This document shows positions 18,420 through 25,426 of a stretch of 25,426 nt of DNA, piece after piece. The DNA lies in contig NC_090614.1 in assembly GCF_004359215.1 (NCBI RefSeq), positions 761,343-786,768 of the forward strand. The letters run 5' to 3'. The translations under genes and the position numbers were made by a program. The notes under the pieces were generated by a model, which saw only the letters and a list, made by a program, of their open reading frames with translations, was not told the origin of the DNA and made no database searches. Numbering within the stretch: the first letter of the stretch is position 1; each line of letters starts with the position of its first letter. The stretch is from Bremia lactucae (lineage: Eukaryota > Oomycota > Peronosporomycetes > Peronosporales > Peronosporaceae).

Positions 18420-18828
18420 AAAATGGGGTCCCAGGAAGAAATCGAGACATTGATTGTCTTTATTAATGACGGAGCAAGATTAGGCTCTAATTTTTTGATC
18501 TGTATGCCTCCGAAGTTAATTTCGGAGATAACTCAATACCAACCCTTGAACCTAAACAACACTTGAGAGATCTGCATAGTGGCAGAATCAAGCAGATATG
18601 CGTCCTCGTCACAGAGGACGAATAAGTAACTGATACCCGGTCAGCGGCAATTTTTGCAGAGAACGAACGGATTCTCAGCAGCTCAGCGATGGGCGTAAAT
18701 GTCCTCGATGTGAAGACTCTGATTGAGAGATATACTGCTCAATACTGGGAGTCACTTAATACAAATCCTTCGTATATGGATTTAATTAAAACCAGTCATG
18801 TATTTCCTGAACAGTTCCATGCGAGTTG
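18420..18828 (+). pseudogene. pol: Element A4 pol: segment between protease and RT
   Basis: The plus strand reads LHSGRIKQICVLVTEDE, a stop, AAIFAENERILSSSAMGVNV, LDVKTLIERYTAQYWESLNT, NPSYMDLIKTSHVFPEQ. This resembles the linker that precedes RT in oomycete gypsy elements. It ends at about 18828 in a run of seven G, where the frame jumps to the integrase C-terminal spacer. The RT, RNase H and integrase core are deleted. Confidence 0.6.
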
Positions 18829-19690
18829 CCTAAGGGGGGGACTCGTACGAGCAAAACTAGCTCTGAATCATGATCAACACGCGTCATAATTAACGACGAC
18901 GCGAATGATGTCGATAGTAAAGCAATCGACATCGAAAGAAAGAAACTCAGCAATAGTGATGACACTATTGTCACTAAAAAATAACTAGTACTAGCGAGGA
19001 ATACCTCGCTGAAAACGAGAAAGATCTCATGGCAGTGCACACAAAGCGCACTGATAAACAAAACAAATGTGTCAGCAAAGGAATTTCTGTTGGCTCGAGA
19101 ATCAGTAAACCGTTTCGTACAGGATTCCTTGTGGACCGTCAAAAACGGAACGCAGACAAACATGGATGAGCAAATGTTCTTTCATTTAAAATTAATGGTA
19201 TAGTACTACTGTTTACGAGTCATTAATGTGGGTAGTAGTAAACTACTACCCAACTTTATTGAACCCTTCCGTGTGCTGCATCGCAAAGGCAATGCGTACG
19301 TTATAGAATTGCCACGAAGGATGCGAACGCATCTTACGTTTAACGTTTGTCGGCTCTGCCGCCTGCACCGTTGGCTCCAACGAGCGACGCTTAGTGCGCT
19401 CGTGATTAAACCCTTTCTCCAATTCGTGGAGAAGTGATCGAGTTTGTCGATCTTCGTGTCTAGATCCGGCACATAGGTCGGATCTAATTTTCCCTCCTCC
19501 ACCTCAACTATTGGTGGATTCCCACGGTGGTCAACATTTTCTTGTGGAACGTATCGTAAGCCACCGATATGTGAAGGGGCAGCGAACGAGTTATTTTGCT
19601 CGCTAGCGCAGTTATCCACCTTCGCATTACAGCTTGGAGCCTCGGTCGTAGCTGGTTGTTGACGTTGAGGGCCTCATCTGATCGATCGGA
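18829..19690 (+). pseudogene. pol: Element A4 pol: integrase C-terminus and chromodomain
   Basis: Frames on the plus strand give INDDANDVDSKAIDIERKKL, VSAKEFLLARESVNRFVQDS, NVGSSKLLPNFIEPFRVLHR, IELPRRMRTHLTFNV, then VDSHGGQHFLVERIVSHRYV, KGQRTSYFAR, a TAG, SYPPSHYSLEP, a TAG, LVVDVEGLI and TGA. The chromodomain stays in one frame here, which shows where A1 slipped. Tryptophans of the domain are partly lost (SLEP instead of SWEP). Confidence 0.83.
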
Positions 19691-20794
19691 AGGTCCATCG
19701 GAAAACGCACCCCTGGCGCTTTAAATCGATTCCAAAACGTCAATCGCATCGCGCATCTCGATAGAGATTTGAGCCCTTCGCCAAGACGAAGAAAAAAAAA
19801 CATCCCCTTTCACTCGTTTCGTGTTGTCGAGACAACACGGACAGGGATCATCCCACGCGAGGCATGAAAGTCCTACCTCACGAGACAACCGATGCAGTTT
19901 AAAACTTGCACCGGTTAGAATTCGTTTTTCAATTAAAATGCGAATCGCGGCAAGGTTTTGAAGCCAGGCTTCGCGTCCAATGTCTTTGACATTGCGAATG
20001 AACGCGTTCCAGGCTTGCATCAACGAGCTTTAATCTCGATTGTTATTGCCATTATACCATCCTTGTTTAAGAAAACATCTCGATATAATTTCTCAACAGC
20101 GAAAGTTCTTCGCGCTGCGATCAAGACCATGTAGCTTTGTCGCAATATATAAGGGATATTTACTGTGAGGAGTAGTCTCTTCAGACAAGCTACTGAGTAG
20201 CCGTTCGGGCAAAAGCCACGGCTTCTTCTCAGGAGAAAGACGATACATTTTATTGTCTGCACTCCCCTGAGCGGTACCCACTAAAGCAGGGGTACAAGAA
20301 GTTTTATCACGATGGCTTACGCCATCGTGATCACCACGCATAGGGATGAGTGCGGGTGACGGCACGGGAAATAGTGCTGGCGATGGGTAATTATCCTCAT
20401 CGTCGGAACCAAACACGCTACAGCAAACGCTTTTAGCACGACTATCCGGTTGAGCCTCCTTATTCGAAGGCTCATAGCCAGTCGCCTGACGACATTTTGG
20501 CGACTGTTCCAATCTCCCCGAGTTGGCCATCTCGTCAGACTCGCATTCATAGTCGACCTCCAAAGACGGGTCGCATTCACGTGGTGATTCATCACGTGCA
20601 ACCGCAACACCGAATGTTGCGGGAGGAGATGATTGTACGGCAGACAAATTGTCTGCCGCAAGAGACAATAATGCGTCGCCCGCAGCTGCATGTACCGTAG
20701 CCGAAGTTTCCGAACTATTCGCTGACCGCATGGACCCTTTAACCATGCGATAAAATTGACAATGCTGGTTCTGACCAATGAACATCGTTCTCAT
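19206..20794 (-). pseudogene. Antisense reading frame of element A4, best preserved copy
   Basis: The frame opens at 20794, 68 bp inside the LTR, and runs 233 codons without a stop to 20093 (MFIGQNQHCQFYRM, AAAGDALLSLAADN, DPSLEVDYECESDE, PSPALFPVPSPAL, SPEKKPWLLPERLLSSLSEE). After a stop it continues at 20023-19721 (AWNAFIRNVKDIGREAWLQN, HRLSREVGLSCLAWDDPCPC, NTKRVKGDV, ISIEMRDAIDVLESI) and at 19619-19206 (EVEEGKLDPTYVPDLDTKID). The order matches A1. The cysteine cluster keeps C-x6-C-x-C-C spacing (CLAWDDPCPCC). The first two parts lie outside pol; the last overlaps the chromodomain in antisense. Acidic N-terminal half, basic middle. Unknown family; expression unproven. Confidence 0.6.
19415..20749. 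repeat. Hairpin-dense segment in element A4
   Basis: Stems matching those of A1 recur at 19415-19433 (7 bp, loop ATTCG), near 19459 (TAGATCCG/CGGATCTA), 20309-20328 (8 bp), 20638-20658 (10 bp, loop A) and 20727-20749 (7 bp). At 19415, 20638 and 20727 the arms differ from A1 yet still pair. Confidence 0.8.
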
Positions 20795-20861
20795 TTGTGT
20801 GGTCTTATAGTGACCACTCTATGTAATGAAAGTCAAAGTGATTGTCGTTCAAGTGGGTCAA

Positions 20862-21191
20862 TGTAACGGGGTGTACCGTTTTATAAAGTTGACACTTAAA
20901 GGTTGCTATTAAATATATCATCCAAAAGGTAGATCATATTTTGGGAATATTACTTTATATAGTAACATTCGAGAAGATTATTCGTTGGTAGATATAGGTT
21001 TTTACATCTACTTGCTTCACGGTCTTGTCAGAACTGGATGCGCGCAAAGAAAGAGAAACATAAGACTTAAGTACATGTTTGTATTAGTGTATAGTTAAGT
21101 TAGTAGAAAATAAAAAGAAACAGAAAAACTTAATTATATCAAATACAGATTACTTTGTAACCCTCTTCAGCAAGTGTAAAGAGAGTTCTCC
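20862..21191 (+). mobile_element. 3' LTR of element A4, truncated by element B
   Basis: Begins TGTAACGGGGTGTACCG after a degenerate purine tract (CAAGTGGGTCAA). It follows LTR-A to AAGTGTAAAGAGAGTTCTCC and is then replaced at 21192 by LTR-B. It is a diverged subfamily (GATATAGGTTTTTACATC). The missing LTR end is not found on the far side of element B. Confidence 0.8.
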
Positions 21192-21724
21192 TGTAACGGA
21201 CTAAAGTTGACCTAATTTTACACAGTCCCCGTTAATACACTTTGTCTACTTAGTGGGGATGGTCAATTACTTAAATAAAGTAATTAGACCCACCACTTGG
21301 GTGTGGTAGACATTGTGACCCACGCTTGTCTATGTGATCCACATAGGTACATTCACATTACGAGGGATGACGCCTAGCGTCATCGATTACGCGAGGTATC
21401 TAGAAATATACGCTCGCAATACAAATTAGTGTTATCTACAGAGATGACCTTTTCAGATAGCTAATATTAGATAGTTATATTAAATACGATTAAATATAAA
21501 TCAGTCTAAACACTACTTCCTACTTGATAAGTGCGCCTGATGAGTCGGATCACCGCTCCCCTGACGCTACTTTACTAGAGCACTTAGTGCGTCGGGTGAG
21601 ATTGCCAAGGCGCCCAACACAACTGCCTAACTGCACGCAAGAGAAGATGGTTTAACCGCTTTCTCGCTGTGTTAGGGTGTTTGCCTAAGTAGAGCATGAC
21701 CGCAATAAGACGTGCCCACCACTT
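21192..21724 (+). mobile_element. Element B 5' LTR
   Basis: Starts TGTAACGGACTAAAG and aligns with 24327-24860 through GATGACGCCTAGCGTCATC, TTAAATACGATTAAATATAA and GCCTAAGTAGAGC. Its right edge is approximate because the ends have mutated. Stem 21265-21285 (AATTACTT/AAGTAATT) pairs although the 3' LTR has a different base pair there. Confidence 0.82.
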
Positions 21725-21904
21725 GGCAGCACTTGAAATCCTTCCCACGACCCGCATCTCTGCGTTTGTTCGTGAGGATGAGCCTCAATATTGATTGGGC
21801 TTGTTTCTCCCACCTCTCCGAACATCATCGGGAGGTGACAGAGCACTTGGCACAGACTTGGTAAACAAGCTCTGGCCAGACGCTAGGGCAGTCCTCCTGA
21901 GCAA
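21725..21904 (+). other. Element B leader
   Basis: Sequence between the LTR edge and the first gag-like codons. I could not identify a convincing tRNA primer-binding site, and no coding frame is evident. Confidence 0.4.
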
Positions 21905-22960
21905 CATGTTGCTCAGTTAGAGCAGTTTGAGGCATTCGTGCTTGGACAGCGAAGAGCCGCGTCTGAGGCACAGAGCCATGCTGCGGCGGAGTCCGTCACT
22001 CAGACTCAAGGATAAGCTGAGGCGTGAGCAGACTCGGAGCGAGGCTCTCAACATGACTGTTGCGATACTCTCTGCCCGGCCGCATCAGCCGAGGCCCATT
22101 CGGATTGACCTGCCCAAATTGATGGAACTGCAGCGCACGCGATTGTGCACTGGCTGTTATCCGTAGAGAAATGCGGTGTCACGCAGCTCATCGAGGACGA
22201 CAACCGGATGGTGTCGTAGGCCATGTCGCGCCTGCGCGGTAAGGCCTCAGAGTGGGCTTACTCGGCGCTTACGGTGGACGTTAAGGCATTCCCTACATGG
22301 GCCACCTTGAAAACAAAGATTCGTGCCATGTACCAGCCGCCAATTAACGCCGTGTTGCTTTATACGCGCTTCTTTGGAGCGCGACAGGCGACGCAATCTC
22401 TGCAAGAATATCTGCAGGAGATGCGCTCGCTGTCAGCGTCCATTACCGTAGGTCCGACTCCGGAGCACATTAAGGTGCCCACGTTTATGAACGGACTACG
22501 GCATGGCCCATCGCGAATGGTCCATTTCAGAAAGGTGCCATCGACGATGGAAGAGGCAATCTAAATTGCCCTGGTTGAGGGGCAATCCTACAACAGTGCC
22601 CCCCCTCGGCGACAGCTTGGAATAAGTCGTCAGCCGAGAGGCCAGATGCCACTCCCATGGAGTTGGACAATGCAGACGCAGTTGGGCAATGCAGACGGAG
22701 CTGGGCGATGCAGACGGCATCTACTATTATTGCGGCAAGCGCGGTCATATCATGGCTCGCTGCTATGCCAGGGCCCCTGTTGGGGCAAAGATGCCCAGCA
22801 AGAGAACTCCCTTCCTAAATGGCGATGGAAAGAACCAGCGTGCGAGACGCATGAGTTCTGCATCGACCACTGAGGGGTCGGGAAATGCAGGAGCGCAGTT
22901 GGGGCAGTATGCCCTACTGACGCGAACTCTGAAGATATCCCTAAGTTCAGACTTGTCGAA
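21905..22960 (+). pseudogene. gag: Element B gag
   Basis: Pieces in several frames: EQFEAFVLGQRRAASEAQSH, EALNMTVAILSARPHQPRPI, HAIVHWLLSVEKCGV, QLIEDDNRMV, then 22223-22564 SRLRGKASEWAYSALTVDVK, FPTWATLKTKIRAMYQP, SLQEYLQEMRSLSASI, the retrotransposon Gag core, ending in TAA. After a shift come MELDNADA and the zinc knuckle YYYCGKRGHIMARC at 22722-22763. The first zinc ligand is Tyr (TAC at 22722-22724) where Cys is expected; Cys, His and Cys follow in the right spacing. Gag would form the particle and bind RNA. Frameshifts and stops show it is dead. Confidence 0.85.
22661..22717 (+). repeat. Three 19-bp tandem units in element B gag
   Basis: Units at 22661-22679, 22680-22698 and 22699-22717 follow the pattern AGTTGG.CAATGCAGACG. 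One unit alone would leave MELDNAD in frame with the zinc knuckle. The two extra units add 38 bp and shift the frame, which explains why the pieces are now in different frames. Confidence 0.85.
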
Positions 22961-22974
22961 CAAATGGGTAGCGT

Positions 22975-23510
22975 AGTCCCTGAGGCCTCGAAATTTCGGA
23001 CGTCAACCTTGCCGGTCTATAGCGCTCAAGTACGAGGCTATGACCAGGTGATGACCCTACTAGTGGATTCGGGTGCATCACAAAATTTTGTGAAACTCGC
23101 GGCTCTATGTAAGAGACCGGCGATGTTTAAATCGCTTTGCTAGGATGGCAAGCGAGAAGAGGCGACCGTTCGTTTAGCGAACGGCGCGTTCGTTAAGTCT
23201 GAGGGAGTTCAAGTAGAACTCGCCCTCAGCTTAGTGACTTTTTTTGTAAAGAGAAGTTCACAGTGCTAGTCCGTGTGACTTCATCCTAGGCATGCCATGG
23301 TTGGCAAAGCACCAACTATGGATAAAACGGCGTACACGCACACTTGCGAGCTCTAAGCAAGACACCGGAAAAGATGTGATTCTGCGAGAGACTTATGCAA
23401 CTGATGTCGTGTCGAACACAGTTGAGGGTGCGTTGACTGGATATGTCAAATGTCACCTTTTCTACCCAGCTTGTGGAGACTGGGGTAGTGAAAAGGGCAA
23501 TGACAAGTAG
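22975..23510 (+). pseudogene. pol: Element B protease
   Basis: Frame 2 reads VYSAQVRGYDQVMTLLVDSG, ASQNFVKLAALCKRP and KREEATVRLANGAFVKSEGV. The aspartic protease motif DSGAS is at 23066-23080. In a second frame FILGMPWLAKHQLWI (about 23280-23325) gives the closing LGMPWL block of gypsy proteases. Then a linker of uncertain frame follows (VEGALTGYVKCHLFYPACGD). A TAG after the first block and a frame shift break it. Confidence 0.85.
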
Positions 23511-23536
23511 TCATGTGTCCCATAGCCCTGCACAGA

Positions 23537-23826
23537 GCCGAGACGAAGAGTTTCGACTCTTGGGAACCGATCGACACCCTACATATTGATGTGCCCGGCT
23601 TGGTGGCTGCCTATGAAAAGGAGCACCAGCTGAGGCCTCTTCTCTAGTCTCAAATGGACTAGCAGAAGCAGCGGTGTGAGAAGAAACAGGAGTACAGCAT
23701 CGCCCATGATTTCTTTCACACGCAAGCAGGCGAAAATAATTCGCTGCGATTGCTGTTTCATCGCATCATAATGCGGATGAATGCAGCGCGTGAATTCCGC
23801 CTCTTATTGGTCTGGCGTTTCATTTG
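23537..23826 (+). pseudogene. pol: Element B chromodomain end fused behind the protease linker
   Basis: Frame 2 reads KSFDSWEPIDTLHIDVPGLV and AAYEKEHQLRPLL, the second half of a chromodomain, then a stop and a charged tail (QRCEKKQEYSIAHDFF, RLLFHRIIMRMNAAREF) to a TGA near 23825. The distance from the protease is only about 200 bp, so the pol core has been deleted between them. Confidence 0.72.
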
Positions 23827-24195
23827 AACGCAACACGACCGATGGAACAGCATTCGTAAACGATGCTGTCTCCATGTTGTGAGCCATGAGAGAAGTTTGG
23901 ATGGCAATAATGCCGCACCATCACTCCTCATGAGCTCGTTGTCCGCATCACTACTATGAGCTGACGGCAACGAAGTCGACTCATTGTAGTCGACAATGAG
24001 CGACGGATCAACATTCTCACTGTTAAAGTGGGATGGATCCTTTAGCGCTATTGACACGACAGCCGAAGTGGCTGTCTGCGTTCCGACTAAGACATTAGAC
24101 GCGGCCGGCGAATTAACGCGGTGCGTGCGCTTAGCGCGAGGTTGAGTGGGCGTCGTCGCAGACGACCCACCAACGTGGCCACTTTTAGGTGGCAT
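23758..24195 (-). pseudogene. Antisense reading frame of element B
   Basis: A 145-codon frame opens at 24195, 132 bp inside the 3' LTR, and points toward pol. It starts MPPKSGHVGGSSATTPTQPR and AKRTHRVNSPAASNV (basic, proline- and serine-rich), then KDPSHFNSENVDPSLIVDYN and SAHSSDADNELMRSD. The DPSLIVDYN segment matches DPSLEVDYE of the family A antisense frames, and both are followed by acidic residues. The rest (WRQHRLRMLFHRSC) overlaps the pol tail and may be shadow. It is open from start to stop. Unknown family. Confidence 0.5.
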
Positions 24196-24312
24196 CTTGG
24201 GCGCGTGTATGGAAACACGTGCGCAAGAGTGATCGAGTGAACTAGCGGCGCGTTAAGCTGCTCGCAGTTCCTCTCACCTCTTTGACGAATTTAAAAATGT
24301 CAATTCGTTCTT

Positions 24313-24326
24313 AAAGAGGGGGATGG
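24313..24326 (+). other. Element B polypurine tract
   Basis: AAAGAGGGGGATGG directly before TGTAACGGG. Confidence 0.82.
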
Positions 24327-24860
24327 TGTAACGGGATAAAGTTGCCCCTATGTTACACAGTCCCCGTTAAGTACACTTGGTGTACTTAAGGGGATGGTCA
24401 ATTACTAAATAATAGTAATTAGAACCAACACTCGGGTGTGGTGCACATTTGTGACCAACCCTTGTGGATGTGATGCACATGGGTGCATTCACATTAGGAG
24501 GGATGACGCCCAGCGTCATCAGTTACGTGAGGTATCTACAAAGATACGCTCGCAATACATATTAAATGATATCTATAGAAATATCATTTTAATTGGTAAA
24601 AATGGGTATTTATATTTAATACGATTAAATATAAATCAGTCTGAAAACTACTTCCTACTTGGTAAGTGCGCACGAAAAGACGGATTACCGCTCCCGTGAC
24701 GACACTTAACCAGAGTACTTAATGTGTTGGGTGAGGTCGCTTGCGCGCCCACCACAACTACCTCACTGCACGCAAGAGAAGCAGGTTTAACCGTTTCCTC
24801 GCTGTGCTAGGGTGTATGCCTAAGTAGAGCGTGGCCGCATTACGACGTACCCGCCTAAAC
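24327..24860 (+). mobile_element. Element B 3' LTR
   Basis: Starts TGTAACGGGATAAAG; homologous to 21192-21724. A strong stem near the start pairs 24362-24376 with 24380-24393 (CCCC plus TTAAGTACAC, one bulged G, loop TTG). The 5' copy has lost much of it. A second stem lies at 24400-24420. The right edge is approximate; 24861-24895 is unassigned. Confidence 0.85.
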
Positions 24861-24895
24861 ACGGAAGCATAAAGCGGTCGAGTGAGAGTCTTGTT

Positions 24896-25066
24896 TGTTG
24901 AAGGTGGAACATCAGGCGACGGTTCGTTGTCATGCTGATGCGGCGGTTACTGTCGTGTTTGACACAAGAAGAAGAGTTAGCGAAGATGTTACATTTAAGT
25001 ACGCTACATGTATTGAGTTTTTATTAACACGCATATACTATTTTCTCCTAAACGAAGACATTCTTA
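24896..25066 (+). mobile_element. Copia-D LTR fragment, opposite orientation
   Basis: Begins TGTTGAAGGTGGAACATCAG, the 5' end of the copia-D LTR, and follows it (GGCGACGGTTCGTTGTC, GAAGAAGAG, GAAGACATTCTTA) to 25066. The last part of the LTR is missing because LTR-A starts there. Confidence 0.85.
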
Positions 25067-25426
25067 TGTAACGGGGTGTTTCGTTACATGAAATTAACAC
25101 TTAAAGGTTTTAATTAATTTATTATCTAAAAGGTAAATAAGATTTGCAGGATTTACTTTATATAGTAATATTCAGAATTCTATCCATAAATAGGTAGAGA
25201 CCAATATACCTATTTATTCCGCAGACTAATTAGCTGTAGGAGTAATCAAAGATAGAGTTACAGATAAGATAGAGATAAGAATTCAATTACATGTTTAGTA
25301 TTAGGTTATAATTAAGTTAGCATTTACAAAGATAGAACAAGAGACACTCAATTATATTAATACAGTTTTCATTTTACCCTCTTAAACCTAGTTTTCTTTA
25401 GAGAAGTCTTCCTCTGCACGTACTAG
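25067..25426 (+). mobile_element. LTR-A copy, cut by the window end
   Basis: Starts TGTAACGGGGTGTTTCGTTACA inside the copia-D LTR fragment and follows 2111-2455 to the window edge (CTTCCTCTGCACGTACTAG). No polypurine tract precedes it, so it is a 5' LTR or a solo LTR. Confidence 0.85.

Larger units (their letters stand above)
21192..24860 (+). mobile_element. Element B: internally deleted chromovirus
   Basis: Two LTRs of about 533 bp in the same orientation flank gag, protease, the last part of a chromodomain, an antisense frame and a polypurine tract. RT, RNase H and integrase are missing, so the element could only move with outside help, if at all. The LTRs have diverged clearly by eye, so the insertion is old. 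Confidence 0.82.

Noticed and set aside
18786..19163. Hydrophobic 125-codon minus-strand frame that looks like a membrane protein
   Set aside because: It is the reverse of the A4 integrase spacer, which has clear matches on the plus strand.
21720..21740. TGGCAGCACTTGAAATCC as a primer-binding site of element B
   Set aside because: Starts with TGG and lies near the LTR end, but its complement does not have the spacing of a tRNA 3' end.
22496..22748. Minus-strand frames of 73-74 codons in element B
   Set aside because: Antisense shadows of gag, partly made by the 19-bp tandem units.
24436..24699. 87-codon plus-strand frame
   Set aside because: Lies wholly inside the element B 3' LTR and is not kept in the 5' LTR.

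Overview
The window is a transposon graveyard from a eukaryotic genome. It holds nested, decayed LTR retrotransposons and almost no host sequence. The Ty3/gypsy pol motifs resemble those of oomycetes (an RT block of the type TPSGMLWEWLVMP, a chromodomain ending in DSWEP...VPGLV). With the AT-leaning base composition this suggests Peronosporales, perhaps a downy mildew; that assignment is inference. A run of exactly 100 N (14442-14541) marks a scaffold gap.

Layout. 1-2552: 3' end of chromovirus A1 (+): integrase C-terminus, linker, chromodomain, a 1 kb tail with an antisense reading frame, polypurine tract, LTR. 2553-3156: the only stretch not clearly transposon; its minus strand carries a possible secreted-protein remnant. 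3157-10020: copia-C (-), with both LTRs and its gag start. Its gag/protease part is replaced by a chromovirus-C block (5690-9595; pol on -, antisense frame on +). 10022-14436: copia-D (-), a near full-length Ty1/copia element with an uninterrupted gag and a broken pol. 14542-15323: tail of element A2 (+). 15324-15512: LTR fragment. 15549-18350: element A3 (-), decayed RT, RNase H and integrase. 18420-21191: element A4 (+), whose pol core is deleted; its 3' LTR is cut by 21192-24860, element B (+), which has gag and protease but lacks RT, RNase H and integrase. 24896-25066: copia-D LTR fragment, cut by another LTR-A that runs off the window.

Two features stand out. First, the chromovirus elements are packed with short perfect inverted repeats. 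In 1-2110 I count 12 stems of 8-12 bp with loops of 3-15 nt, where about 0.4 would be expected by chance. At several sites diverged copies have changed both arms together, so pairing is kept. Second, in three distinct chromovirus families (A, B, C) the space between the chromodomain and the polypurine tract holds an open frame on the opposite strand. It starts about 75-135 bp inside the 3' LTR and runs toward pol. In family A its protein sequence is conserved in three copies, and families A and B share a DPSLxVDY motif. The two observations may be linked, because palindromic sequence tends to keep both strands open.

No gene in the window looks functional except perhaps the copia-D gag. No tRNA, rRNA or CRISPR was seen.
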